DNA from: Gallibacter sp963558965 | GTDB lineage: Bacteria; Bacillota; Clostridia; Peptostreptococcales; Anaerovoracaceae | DNA: 64,000 nucleotides | Reading direction: 5' to 3' | Assembly (NCBI GenBank): GCA_963558965.1 | Contig: CAUWIT010000006.1 | Location: 1 to 64,000, forward strand | Part shown: piece after piece, positions 25,886 to 35,260 of the stretch | How the letters are laid out: every line of letters starts with the position of its first letter | How positions within the stretch are numbered: position 1 is the stretch's first letter | Notes under the pieces: generated by a model | Database searches by the model: none | Told to the model about the DNA's origin: nothing | The model's input: only the letters and a program-made list of their open reading frames with translations | Made by a program: the position numbers and the translations under genes

Positions 25886-27823
25886 TTATTTTTTATTTAA
25901 TATGCTATTCTTTTTAAGCTTTTCACTAAGCTTTAATCCTTTATCATTTTTAATTCGTATTGGAGCATTAGGTGGTTTTATTGGATTTCTTGTAGGATTA
26001 CTTATAAGTACTTCTTTAGTAGAGTTAAAGTTTTTTATTCCAGATAAATCTTTAGGTATCGGAGCCGAGTATTTCATACCTTTTGTAGCAAGATTTAAAT
26101 TATTTTTTCTTAAATCCTTTTCCCCTATTTTAGGTTCATTTGTTTCTAAATTTGATTTTCCATTAAAAGAAGTACTAGGTTTTTCCATACTATTAAGTTC
26201 ATTTTTATCTTTAGGTATTTCTTCTAAATTATTGTATTCTCTTACTTCTGGATTAGGTTCTTCAATAGGAAAATGAGTTGAATGTATAGATTCACCACCA
26301 TTTTCTTCTAAACTAGGTTTTCCTATATCTTCATGTGAATTTTCAAAATTACCAATGTTTTTTTCATTAGATGGGTTAATTGTTTCTTTTAAATCACTTT
26401 TACCATTATTTATAGAATTATTTTGACCATCTTTTGATGATTGTTCATTATTAGCAATTCTCTCATTATATGATGGACTTTGTAAGCTAATATTCTTCAT
26501 ACCTTCTTTATATGCTTTTGCAGCTCCTACAATACCACCATGTCTTTGACCATCTGCACCTTTCTTTCCTCTTACTAGTGTATCAGCCACACTACTAGCA
26601 CCACTACCTGCTGCCATTCCAAATTTAGCACCTGTTTTAACTCCTTTTACTCCTGTTTTAATTCCCATATAAGTTGCCATAGCAGCCTTATATCCTGATT
26701 GTAATCCAGCATCAACTCCAATTATTTTTTCTACTATATTCGGACCATCAATAAGTAGCCATGTTACAGCAAGTAAAGCAACTATATATGCTAAATCACT
26801 TATTCTTTTTTGCTGACCATTAAGCCAACTAACACTCATAAAATACAATCCAAGCATTGCAGCAATTAAAAACAAGGCAGCAAACATAGATACCAAATTT
26901 GTTAGTAAAGCTTTTATTCTTTGACCATTATGAATATCTGTAGCTGCGAAAAAAGGAGCTAACATTTCAGTCCATGCTATTTCAAATATAAGTCGTGCAA
27001 TTTTAAAAGAAGTAAAAACTAAACCTACTGTTGTAGCTATAAGTGTAAATATTAATGTCCCCCAAGATACTGAATATCTAAAATACCTTTCATCATATTG
27101 AAAAATACCATCATTAAGTTCAGTTGTCTTATCTGCTCCTTTTGCATCGCCTACTAATTTTTCTTCCCAAATACCTGATTTAAGTTCATCATCATCTGGA
27201 TCCATAGTTTCATTAATATCTATATATGTTACAGGGTTTCTACCTTTAGGAATTTTCTTTACATTATTAAATTTAGCACGATTTTCTGTTAAATTTTTCT
27301 CTGTGCATTTTTTGCTCATACCTTTATCATCTATAGCATATTTGTCATCTACAACTTTAAAATCTATAATATTATTTGCTATAACGGTCTTTGCAACACT
27401 TTTTTCAGATACATATGTATCTTTCGCATAATTAATACTAGCATTTGTCATAGCATACATTTTTGTAGAAATTGCTGGCATACAAACTACAACTAAAAGA
27501 ATTAGTAATAAGTTTTGTGAAATATTCATAGAATTATCAACCTTTTTTACAATTAAATAAATCCCTAAAAAAGTTATTGATAGTCCAAATAATATTTTAA
27601 TAAGGAACATATAGTCACCCATAAGTTCTGCTATTTGAGATGATTTGGTAAATTTAAGTAATGAGTATATTTCATCTGATATTTTATATACTCCATCAAG
27701 TAGCCAAGAACAAAATCTTACAATATACCAACCAATTGATCGAAATACAATATCCATAATATTATTTAGTGATAATACACCATCTAGTTTAATTAATGTA
27801 TCTAATATACTCAGTTTCTTCAC
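25886..27823 (-). CDS. virB6: VirB6/TrbL-like polytopic membrane channel protein
   Basis: This 645-aa protein has about six membrane segments in the first 400 residues (for example FLIKILFGLSITFLGIYLIV, LLLILLVVVCMPAI, LIFTLIATTVGLVF, LVSMFAALFLIAAMLG, AYIVALLAVTWLLI) and a long hydrophilic Asn/Lys/Pro-rich tail of about 200 aa. This topology and its place after VirD4 (4-base ATGA overlap) identify the inner-membrane channel subunit. No cargo tail. Confidence 0.85.
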   Translation of the reverse strand: MKKLSILDTLIKLDGVLSLNNIMDIVFRSIGWYIVRFCSWLLDGVYKISDEIYSLLKFTKSSQIAELMGDYMFLIKILFGLSITFLGIYLIVKKVDNSMNISQNLLLILLVVVCMPAISTKMYAMTNASINYAKDTYVSEKSVAKTVIANNIIDFKVVDDKYAIDDKGMSKKCTEKNLTENRAKFNNVKKIPKGRNPVTYIDINETMDPDDDELKSGIWEEKLVGDAKGADKTTELNDGIFQYDERYFRYSVSWGTLIFTLIATTVGLVFTSFKIARLIFEIAWTEMLAPFFAATDIHNGQRIKALLTNLVSMFAALFLIAAMLGLYFMSVSWLNGQQKRISDLAYIVALLAVTWLLIDGPNIVEKIIGVDAGLQSGYKAAMATYMGIKTGVKGVKTGAKFGMAAGSGASSVADTLVRGKKGADGQRHGGIVGAAKAYKEGMKNISLQSPSYNERIANNEQSSKDGQNNSINNGKSDLKETINPSNEKNIGNFENSHEDIGKPSLEENGGESIHSTHFPIEEPNPEVREYNNLEEIPKDKNELNSMEKPSTSFNGKSNLETNEPKIGEKDLRKNNLNLATKGMKYSAPIPKDLSGIKNFNSTKEVLISNPTRNPIKPPNAPIRIKNDKGLKLSEKLKKNSILNKK

Positions 27824-30777
27824 CTCCTTCTGCGTGGTTTTCGTTGTGGTTCATTTCTTTGAATAGCTTTTGTTTTTTTACCTTGTTGTGACATTGAAGT
27901 TCTATTTAAGCTTTTTTTACTTTCTATTTTTGATTGATTATTCCTGATATTTTTTGCTAAGTTTCTTTTTTGTTCTTCATTCTTTTCACTTGAAGCTTCT
28001 TTTTCTTCTATTGTTTCTTTTTTAACCTCTGTTTTTTGAACATTTTTATTATTTTCTTCTTTAGAAATAGCTTTCTTTTTTATTATTTCTAATGATTCTT
28101 CTAAAATTTTATCTTCTTCTAAACTATTACCTGTTACATCAATATCTATCATTTCTTCTTTTTCTTCTAAAGCTCTATTGATAATTTCTAGTGTTTTATA
28201 TCCTTCAGTTTTAAAGCCTTTTTGAATAGCTGATGTTCCAGATTGCTCTAAATCTTTAATTTTAATTTCGCCGCCAAAAAGTTCATTTCTCTCACTATTT
28301 GTTAGATATAAAGTTTTACAAATTTCCTCTAAAGCTTCTTTACTTAAAATTTCACTTGCAGCTTGTTTTCTTTTTCTACTTTTAGATAGATATTTATCAG
28401 CAGACCAAATTCGTTCCTCTAAAACAATACTTTTTGTATCTTCTACTTTAAAGTTATTTAAATTTTTACTCTTTAATCTATCTAACTCTTCTTTTTCTGC
28501 ATTTGTTAGTGCATATTTTGTTTTATCTTTTTCCTTTTGGGCTTTTGTTTTCTTTATATATTCCTTTTGATTTTGATCTTCATAGTATTTAATATTATCA
28601 ACATTTTCTTTGAGTTCTTTTTCTGCTTCTTCTATTAAAGCATTTACTCTCTTAATATTAGGAGATTCATAAAGTTGTTGACCTGATGGAAAATAATCTA
28701 TTAGATATTGATATCTATATAACATTTTATATTCTCCAAGATTAAATATAGCTCTTGCTCTTACTGGTTCACCAGCTAAATCATCTCTCTTCATAACTCT
28801 ACTTACAATCATTTCACCAGGCATTAAAGCTTTTAATTCTTCGCCATCAATAAGAAGTCTTTCTCTTTGATTTTCAGTAATATTCTTATTAAGTTCATAA
28901 TATTTACCAGACCTTGAAATATCAGTAATAGTTTCTGTACCAACTCTTTTTGCAAATTCATCAGCTGTTTCTATATCGTTAGTTAAAATATATACATGAT
29001 TACCTGCGTTGCCAGATATAGTTTTAGCTTGCTCTTGACCATATAAGTTAATAATCTGTGCATAAGATTGAATAATCATATTAAATCGTATATTTCTACC
29101 TAAACAAACAGTGATAATATTATCCATTCCTTCTATAGCTGGCATATTACCAAATTCATCTAATATAAAGATAACTTCTCTATAGCATTTACCAGTAGCA
29201 CTTGCAGTTGCAAGTTTTGCTAAAGTATAATAAAGCTGCTTTATAAATACTGAACCAATAAAATGATTAGATTTATCATAATCAGGAAGTCCAATAAATA
29301 TTGCCACTGGCTTTTTCCCAAATCCAATTTTATTAATATCAAATGTACTTTTAGCTGTCATTTTAGCGATATTTGTTTGTGTAAATACATTTAACCCTGT
29401 TAGCATTGAAGAATAAATACTACCTTTAGTTTTATCTCCTGATAAACCAATAGATCCATATATAATTCTAGCCTTATTATTCTCATCTCTTGAGAAAAAG
29501 TATTTATCTAATTCAGTTGTATTTTCATCAATTTTTTCATTTGCAAGTGTAGTAAAAGTACTAATAATAGAATATAAGTTGATTTTTTTCTCATTATCAT
29601 GAGTATATTCAAATGGTGTTTCTTCATAATTAATATGGATTTTTTCCTTATTTAATATTTCATTTATTTCTTCATCTGTTAAGTCAAATTTAGATTTAAT
29701 ATCATTAAAAATCGATTCTTCCATTAAATACCCTTTTTTAATGGCTTCTTTATATGTTTCTTGAACAAAATATATTAGTCTATTTTCTTTGCTTAATTCT
29801 AAAATTGCTTGGTTTCTTTTTTCTTCTTCAATTTCTTTATGTTTCTTTAATCTAATAGCATTCTCTTCATCATCTGCTCTCAAGTTATCTTCTATAGAAG
29901 CTAATATCAATGCAGTTAATAAAGATGTAGAGTTATCGCTCCAAAATTTATCGCCACTAATTTCACTTGCAGAGTAAATAGAATAACAAAAGGCTCTTGT
30001 TAGCTGCTCTGCTGCCGCCATGTCACCATTCTTATACTCTTCTATAATAAGTGTTAAAGGATTATATCCCATTGAAAATTCTGGATCTATTAAATTTAGA
30101 ATATGACATTCATATCCTAGAGCCGTTAATCTAGGAATAGAAGCTTGTGCAAGTTCAAGTTTTGGATCAGTTAAGACCATTGAAGCTTGTTGTTCTGCTC
30201 TTGAATATATATCAATTAATGGGAATACTATCATTTCGCCTTTACCTGAACGAGTAATACCAATAATTAGATTATTCACTGGACTATCGTCAATATATAA
30301 ATATCTATCATCACGAGCTACAGGTAATCCGCCTTTTCCTTTAAACCTTACTCCTCTATCTGGAATCTTCTTATATTGCTTTTCAATTTCTTCTCTTGTT
30401 GTTACTCTACTTGTACCATTTTGTCCAACATTCATTGAATCGTATGAATGTTGGACTTGATAATAAAATTTAATATATCCTACTACTAAAATAGCTATAA
30501 ATAATACATATAGACCTTTTAATTCCCAAACTGGTAAGAATATATCAAAAAAACTCATATTGGTACTATGCAGAAACATTTCATCTGCACCATATTCTTT
30601 ATTAATTTGACCTAATGCTTTTAGATATTTCAATAAATAATTAACAGCAAAGTACATAAAAAGAGAAAAGCTAATAAATAAGCAATTAAATACTTTTTTA
30701 TTAGATAAAAATCTATTACCTTCCATCAACCTTTTTCTATTATGAAAAGTTTCAAGAGTTCTTTGATCTCTTCTCAT
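27820..30777 (-). CDS. virD4: VirD4/TraG type IV coupling protein
   Basis: This 985-aa coupling ATPase recruits DNA and protein substrates to the T4SS. Two membrane segments lie at about residues 32-52 and 85-107. Walker A IIGITRSGKGE is at about 171-181. The Walker B region FILDEFGNMPAIEG lies mid-protein, followed by NIRFNMIIQSYAQI. After about residue 700 there is a long Lys/Glu-rich extension, ending QRNEPQRKPRRRR, which is longer than in many homologues. Such an extension could help recognise substrates, for example the shared cargo tail; this is inference. Confidence 0.95.
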   Translation of the reverse strand: MRRDQRTLETFHNRKRLMEGNRFLSNKKVFNCLFISFSLFMYFAVNYLLKYLKALGQINKEYGADEMFLHSTNMSFFDIFLPVWELKGLYVLFIAILVVGYIKFYYQVQHSYDSMNVGQNGTSRVTTREEIEKQYKKIPDRGVRFKGKGGLPVARDDRYLYIDDSPVNNLIIGITRSGKGEMIVFPLIDIYSRAEQQASMVLTDPKLELAQASIPRLTALGYECHILNLIDPEFSMGYNPLTLIIEEYKNGDMAAAEQLTRAFCYSIYSASEISGDKFWSDNSTSLLTALILASIEDNLRADDEENAIRLKKHKEIEEEKRNQAILELSKENRLIYFVQETYKEAIKKGYLMEESIFNDIKSKFDLTDEEINEILNKEKIHINYEETPFEYTHDNEKKINLYSIISTFTTLANEKIDENTTELDKYFFSRDENNKARIIYGSIGLSGDKTKGSIYSSMLTGLNVFTQTNIAKMTAKSTFDINKIGFGKKPVAIFIGLPDYDKSNHFIGSVFIKQLYYTLAKLATASATGKCYREVIFILDEFGNMPAIEGMDNIITVCLGRNIRFNMIIQSYAQIINLYGQEQAKTISGNAGNHVYILTNDIETADEFAKRVGTETITDISRSGKYYELNKNITENQRERLLIDGEELKALMPGEMIVSRVMKRDDLAGEPVRARAIFNLGEYKMLYRYQYLIDYFPSGQQLYESPNIKRVNALIEEAEKELKENVDNIKYYEDQNQKEYIKKTKAQKEKDKTKYALTNAEKEELDRLKSKNLNNFKVEDTKSIVLEERIWSADKYLSKSRKRKQAASEILSKEALEEICKTLYLTNSERNELFGGEIKIKDLEQSGTSAIQKGFKTEGYKTLEIINRALEEKEEMIDIDVTGNSLEEDKILEESLEIIKKKAISKEENNKNVQKTEVKKETIEEKEASSEKNEEQKRNLAKNIRNNQSKIESKKSLNRTSMSQQGKKTKAIQRNEPQRKPRRRR

Positions 30778-30789
30778 CTAAAATACTCC

Positions 30790-31119
30790 TTATTTAAACC
30801 AACTTATTATTGTTGTAGCAAAAGTTGATCCAAATAAAACTAATGCAGCACCAATAAATAGTAAACCAGCTTTTTGTTTAGCAGTTTCTTTTCCTCTTTC
30901 ACCACCTACAAATAACAGAATACCTAAAAGAATAAGTACAATAGTAACTACTGCAGGTAATGAAGCTTTAGCTGTATTTGAAATACCATTTGAGGCTTTA
31001 TTAACTGCACTGCTTATATTATCTGCATATGCAAATGCTGGACTCATCATAAAATAGCTTGTAGCTCCTGCTGCCACTAAATAGAATTTTTCTTTAGATT
31101 TTTTTAATAAGTTTTTCAT
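30790..31119 (-). CDS. VirB2/TrbC-like pilin or channel subunit
   Basis: This 109-aa protein has an N-terminal signal segment ending AFAYA near residue 32, and two further hydrophobic helices (about 55-72 and 84-104). The linker between them is GERGKETAKQKAG. It is the first gene of the T4SS operon and directly precedes VirD4. Topology and size match the small two-helix subunits at this place in Gram-positive systems. Confidence 0.75.
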   Translation of the reverse strand: MKNLLKKSKEKFYLVAAGATSYFMMSPAFAYADNISSAVNKASNGISNTAKASLPAVVTIVLILLGILLFVGGERGKETAKQKAGLLFIGAALVLFGSTFATTIISWFK

Positions 31120-31150
31120 GTTATTCTTCTCTCCTTATAATAATTATAAA

Positions 31151-31179
31151 TAAAAAAAAGAAGCCTTATTGCTTCTTTA
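31151..31179 (-). terminator. Terminator upstream of the T4SS operon
   Basis: AAAGAAGC pairs with GCTTCTTT over AATAAG and runs into T on the minus strand. It lies after the 31193 stop and only 32 bases before the pilin ATG, so any promoter of the T4SS operon must be upstream of it, or expression depends on readthrough. Confidence 0.8.
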
Positions 31180-31192
31180 ATAACAAATATTA

Positions 31193-31567
31193 TTAATGTT
31201 CTATTTCAATTTCTTTACTCCAATTTATACTGGGTATATATTCATCTTCTACTCTTTCAAGTAGACTCTTTGTTTGATCGTTATATAAAATATCAATTTT
31301 TTTATTATTATAATCTAGCAAAAGATTATTGAATTGAGTATATATTTCTTTATTTGCAACTCTTTTTAATTCATATATATTATTATTCCCTTTTAATATG
31401 CTCAAATATAATTCCTTATTTTGATTTTTCAAAAGTAATTCTGCTTCATTATCTTTAGCGATTAACATATGTTCGCCTTCTTCATCTTTTATGGTTACAA
31501 CTAAACTATTATCATCTGTTTGATACTGTATTTCATTTAATACACATTTAATAATATCTAATTTCAT
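31193..31567 (-). CDS. Unknown small protein with a divergent SLLE tail
   Basis: This 124-aa acidic protein shows no known motif. Near its end it has KSLLERVEDEYI, followed by a charged NWSKEIEIEH terminus, which resembles a worn version of the shared tail. It lies 54 bases after palindromic module 5. Confidence 0.5.
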   Translation of the reverse strand: MKLDIIKCVLNEIQYQTDDNSLVVTIKDEEGEHMLIAKDNEAELLLKNQNKELYLSILKGNNNIYELKRVANKEIYTQFNNLLLDYNNKKIDILYNDQTKSLLERVEDEYIPSINWSKEIEIEH

Positions 31568-31620
31568 GCAAACTCCTACTTTCTAATTTCATATTCTTTG
31601 TTCTTACTAATTATTATCTC

Positions 31621-31647
31621 AACTTCTGCTCAATTTGAGCAGAAGTT
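31621..31647 (-). repeat. Palindromic module, copy 5 of 15
   Basis: Full palindrome with CTTTACTTTATTAAAGT on the right and then the tail-coding end of the 194-aa gene. Confidence 0.95.
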
Positions 31648-31665
31648 CTTTACTTTATTAAAGTG

Positions 31666-32250
31666 TTATCTTTCGTATTCCTTTTCTTTACTTGTTGTTA
31701 TTGCTTTCTCTAGCAAGCTTTCTTTCCCCACAATATTATCTTCATCATTCACAAGATCATTATCTTCATCTTTAATAATTGTATTTTCTTTTAGTTCATC
31801 AATTACACAATCTAATTCATCATTTAGTAAGCTTATACTATCATTTTCCCTATATTCCTCGTAAATACCATCTAATATATTTTCTTCTTCTATTTCTTTT
31901 TCTGTTTTTATTATTCCCTTAATATATGTACTATAGTGTAATTTTTGTGTAGTATCTAGTAAGTCATAAAAAACTTCTTTTTTATTTGCGATAACTTGTA
32001 TCATACACTCCTCAAGTGAAGCATAGTAATCTCCTGATGACCAAACATATTTATTTTCATTCACATGATATTCCATATTATGTGCATAAACATATTGTTC
32101 ATAATCATCTGAATTGCTATATATAATAGCATCATGACCATACACTCCAATTAAGATTGAATTTGATAAACTTGTCTTAATTGGTTCTCCAATATTACAA
32201 TATACTCCAAGTAAAATTGAATTTGATAAATCGATTTTACAATTTTTCAT
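31666..32250 (-). CDS. Unknown cargo protein with internal repeat and shared tail
   Basis: This 194-aa acidic protein begins with two copies of an SLSNSILLGVY-type unit (residues about 8-18 and 28-38), then a domain with aromatic residues (YVYAHNMEYHVNENKYVW) and a very acidic linker. It ends SLLEKAITTSKEKEYER. The start ATG 32250 has GGAAAGGA upstream and lies 17 bases after palindromic module 6. No function recognised. Confidence 0.6.
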   Translation of the reverse strand: MKNCKIDLSNSILLGVYCNIGEPIKTSLSNSILIGVYGHDAIIYSNSDDYEQYVYAHNMEYHVNENKYVWSSGDYYASLEECMIQVIANKKEVFYDLLDTTQKLHYSTYIKGIIKTEKEIEEENILDGIYEEYRENDSISLLNDELDCVIDELKENTIIKDEDNDLVNDEDNIVGKESLLEKAITTSKEKEYER

Positions 32251-32266
32251 ATTTTATATCCTTTCC

Positions 32267-32293
32267 AACTTCTGCTCAAATTGAGCAGAAGTT
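32267..32293 (-). repeat. Palindromic module, copy 6 of 15
   Basis: Full palindrome (centre base A instead of T), immediately before the leader of the 194-aa gene and after the RadC-like gene. Confidence 0.95.
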
Positions 32294-32311
32294 CTTTACT
32301 TTGTTAAAGTG

Positions 32312-32902
32312 CTATCTTTCATAGTCTTTTTCTTTACTTGTTGTTGATGCTTTCTCTAGTAAGCTCTCTTTCTTTTGAACTTCTCCTATATTTGTTGACA
32401 TTATTGAATCTAACTCTTTATTATTTGAAAAAATATGTGGTTGATTTTCTCTGATTGAATACCATCTATCATTATATGGTGCTACAATAATATGATCTAA
32501 CACATCTATTCCTAATAATTTTCCACATAAATTCAATCTTTTAGTAATATCTAAATCTTCCTTTGAAGGTGTTAATTCCCCACTTGGGTGATTATGAAAA
32601 CATATCATAGCTGCTGCATTAGATAAAATTGAACTTTTAAATACTTCTCTTGGGTGTACTACAGAGCTATTTAAATCTCCTTGACTAACAATATTAATGT
32701 TTATTATTCTACATTTAGTATCTAAATTTAACACACCAAAATATTCTCTATCATATTCAGTAAAAACTTCTTTAACTTTCTTTAATGCTTCATTTGGACT
32801 AGAAATTGGTTGATAATCAAAAGGCTTTGCCTCACTTACCAGTTTAATCCTTACTACATTTAAATCTTCCAAATCTTTACTTATCATTTTCTTTTTCCTC
32901 AT
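32312..32902 (-). CDS. radC: RadC-like JAB/MPN-domain protein with shared tail
   Basis: This 196-aa protein has the RadC JAB metal site: FHNHPSGELTPSKEDLDIT (about residues 99-117), containing the H-x-H...S...D motif, then LDHIIVAPY. It lacks the N-terminal helix-hairpin-helix of chromosomal RadC, as in many plasmid and island versions, which have been linked to antirestriction. It ends SLLEKASTTSKEKDYER. A role in DNA handling after transfer is plausible. It overlaps the 3' end of the 36-aa gene upstream. Confidence 0.9.
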   Translation of the reverse strand: MRKKKMISKDLEDLNVVRIKLVSEAKPFDYQPISSPNEALKKVKEVFTEYDREYFGVLNLDTKCRIININIVSQGDLNSSVVHPREVFKSSILSNAAAMICFHNHPSGELTPSKEDLDITKRLNLCGKLLGIDVLDHIIVAPYNDRWYSIRENQPHIFSNNKELDSIMSTNIGEVQKKESLLEKASTTSKEKDYER

Positions 32903-32987
32903 CTTCTATTTGTATTATTACGTTAGTATTATCATCTAATGTTTTTAGATATTTTATTAGTTCTTCTTTTGTCATTTTAAGTTCCAT
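32877..32987 (-). CDS. Small 36-aa acidic protein
   Basis: ATG 32987 has GGAGG nine bases upstream. The 36 residues (starting MELKMTKEELIKYLKTLDDN) form a short acidic helix and stop inside the start region of radC, so translation is probably coupled. No family recognised. Confidence 0.5.
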   Translation of the reverse strand: MELKMTKEELIKYLKTLDDNTNVIIQIEDEEKENDK

Positions 32988-33003
32988 AACACAATTCCTC
33001 CAT

Positions 33004-33035
33004 TAAAAAAAGCACCTATATTTCTATAAGTGCTT
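33004..33035 (-). terminator. Terminator after the second HipA-like gene
   Basis: AAGCACTTATA pairs with TATAGGTGCTT over GAAA, followed by T7, on the minus strand. It lies 17 bases before ATG 32987. Confidence 0.8.
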
Positions 33036-33041
33036 AATTCT

Positions 33042-34169
33042 TTACCTTTCATATTCTTTTTTTCTTTTTAACTTTTTATCTACATCTAATAATGACTTGT
33101 TTGTTTCTAGTTCTAACTTATCAAATACTATTTCTTGACTTCCTAAAACTATATTTTCAATTGCTTTATAATCCTTTTCTTCAAGTTTTATATCAATACT
33201 ATTTACAATTTCTGATATATCTTCTTGATTTAATTTTGGTATTTCTAATTCATGAAGCATTTTATTTGCTTTATCATTTTCTTTCATAAAGTTAGTAAAA
33301 TAACTTATAAAGCCTTCACTATAAGTTTCTTGATTTCTTGAAATTAGTGATAAATTATTATCGAAATTTGGTGCAAGTTTTAATATTTCACCAGTATTAG
33401 AATCTCTTAATAATCCATAATTTTCAGTATGGCGATCTACATTATATGAAAGTGTATCTAAATATATCATTTTAATGTAATCTTTGGCAATTTCTTCACT
33501 TATTGAATATAGTTTTTTAAAGTTATCTTCAAAGCCATCTTCATCTTCCATTAATACCCTCATTAGTTCTAATGTTAGTTCTCCATTATTAGTAAAATCT
33601 TTACTTTTGACATAATTATCTTCAAGCTCATAAGTAGCCATATCAAAACCTAATTTTAAACCTAATTTATTTACAAAAAGCTCAGAATATAATTCTTTAT
33701 TAGTACCATCTTTATATAGCCACCAATTACCTTCGCCATCTATTTTCCAACACTTTTCAAAGCTACCTATATTAGTTAATTCAGGTGTTCTACTCTCTTC
33801 TTGGAAAATAGAGTTAAAATCTCCTTTTAAAGCTAATTCTGAATATTTGTTATCCTTAAATCTAATATCTTTCCACGATAAATCTTCATTATCTAGTTTA
33901 ATCCAATAACAATCTGTAATAGTAGCAGCATTAAATTTTAGTACAGCACCAATATCATCTGTTCTTTTAATGCGTAAAGCTTTTTTAATTAAACGTGAAT
34001 GAGTTCTATGACTATCAATAGCTCTCATTCTTAACCAACTTTCAATATCTTTATTTTTAGTGAAATACAAAGGACATAAATCTTTTTCAACTATTTCAAC
34101 ATCATTATCTATTATATTAGCAACAATAGTATCTTTTAACATTAATTTACCATTTATATACATAAGCAT
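33042..34169 (-). CDS. HipA/CtkA-like kinase domain protein with divergent tail
   Basis: This 375-aa protein has NVDRHTENYGLL (catalytic loop, about residue 243) and APNFDNNLSL (metal-binding loop, about 266), as in HipA_C/CtkA-type kinases. It also has WWLYKDGT upstream, in the nucleotide-binding position. The N-terminal 100 residues differ from the 322-aa kinase at 20462. It ends SLLDVDKKLKRKKEYER, a looser version of the shared tail. No palindrome follows; a terminator does. Confidence 0.8.
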   Translation of the reverse strand: MLMYINGKLMLKDTIVANIIDNDVEIVEKDLCPLYFTKNKDIESWLRMRAIDSHRTHSRLIKKALRIKRTDDIGAVLKFNAATITDCYWIKLDNEDLSWKDIRFKDNKYSELALKGDFNSIFQEESRTPELTNIGSFEKCWKIDGEGNWWLYKDGTNKELYSELFVNKLGLKLGFDMATYELEDNYVKSKDFTNNGELTLELMRVLMEDEDGFEDNFKKLYSISEEIAKDYIKMIYLDTLSYNVDRHTENYGLLRDSNTGEILKLAPNFDNNLSLISRNQETYSEGFISYFTNFMKENDKANKMLHELEIPKLNQEDISEIVNSIDIKLEEKDYKAIENIVLGSQEIVFDKLELETNKSLLDVDKKLKRKKEYER

Positions 34170-34212
34170 TCCTCCTACTATTATTGCTTTATTTTAGCAT
34201 ATTAAACTATTT

Positions 34213-35205
34213 TTAGCTATATGACTTTTCTTCATCTTTTTTCTTTCTAAAATACATAATAACAAAAACAATTGCTGCAATTACAACTAGTCCTGCTAAT
34301 GTTAATAGTACCTTTTGAAATGTAGTTAGTCCTTTTTCAACCATCTTATATGTTACTGTTGCTTCTGCTTCCAATTTTTGATTAGGATCAATTCCTTCAT
34401 ATGTTACTGTTGCTTCATATATTCCTCTTGTATCATCAGTTTCAACAAAGGTAGCTTCATAAAATGGAACTGTTTTAGTTCCAGTGAATCTAGCTTCTCT
34501 TACATACATATCTTGATAAGGTCTCATAGATGTTGTCCATGCGGCACCTGTAATAGTATAATTACCTCTAGCACCTAGATATTCAGCAACATCTCCTTTA
34601 TATCCATTCCACACTGGATTAGAGCCTGTAATTTTTACTTTTTTACCATTAAAAGAAAAAACTTGTGAATCCTCATATCCATAAAATTTTGCAGGTGCAG
34701 AAAAGCTTACTGTCTTTGATTTTGTTTTTACATCACTTTTATTGCATTTAATATTAATAGTTTTTCCATTTTCATCTACTGTGCTTGCAACTGAACTTGG
34801 AATTTCATTTGTAGTTGCATATTGTTTAGTCACTGTTTTTGGACTTCTATATATACTTTTCCATTCTATTCCTTCATCTCCTTCTTTTAGCTTTAGTATA
34901 ACATATCCATTATCCGTTTTATGTTTTATTTCTTTAGCTATATCTTCTTTATTTTTTACTCTTACATTTTTCTTAACTTTTACTTTATTATCTTTTATAA
35001 TTTTGTATTTGATTTCATTATCCTCATCTAAAACATAGGTTTTATCACCCTCTTTTATTTCTTTAGGTGCATTGTATGTTAGATCCTCTTTTGAAGTAGG
35101 ATTAAACTTATATGTTTTAGTTATTGTATCAGCTGCAAAAGCTGGTGATAGTAAAGATAAAGAAATAATAAATGCAAAAGCAATAGTGCTTATTTTTTTA
35201 AACAT
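34213..35205 (-). CDS. Secreted, membrane-anchored surface protein
   Basis: This 330-aa protein has a signal peptide ending SPAFA-A (residue 24/25), about 265 extracellular residues and a C-terminal membrane anchor (FQKVLLTLAGLVVIAAIVFVIMYF) with a basic tail. No catalytic motif seen. It is encoded beside the fimbrial-protein remnant at 35.3-36.3 kb, so it may be part of the element's surface-adhesion set. The terminator at 35223 lies 17 bases before its ATG. Confidence 0.65.
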   Translation of the reverse strand: MFKKISTIAFAFIISLSLLSPAFAADTITKTYKFNPTSKEDLTYNAPKEIKEGDKTYVLDEDNEIKYKIIKDNKVKVKKNVRVKNKEDIAKEIKHKTDNGYVILKLKEGDEGIEWKSIYRSPKTVTKQYATTNEIPSSVASTVDENGKTINIKCNKSDVKTKSKTVSFSAPAKFYGYEDSQVFSFNGKKVKITGSNPVWNGYKGDVAEYLGARGNYTITGAAWTTSMRPYQDMYVREARFTGTKTVPFYEATFVETDDTRGIYEATVTYEGIDPNQKLEAEATVTYKMVEKGLTTFQKVLLTLAGLVVIAAIVFVIMYFRKKKDEEKSYS

Positions 35206-35222
35206 TTTTCAACCTCGCTTTT

Positions 35223-35252
35223 AAAAAAGCAAGGCTATAAATAGCCTTGCCC
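35223..35252 (-). terminator. Terminator after the fimbrial-protein remnant
   Basis: GCAAGGCTA pairs with TAGCCTTGC over TTTA, followed by TTTTTT, on the minus strand. It is 17 bases before ATG 35205. Confidence 0.85.
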
Positions 35253-35260
35253 TAACATTA

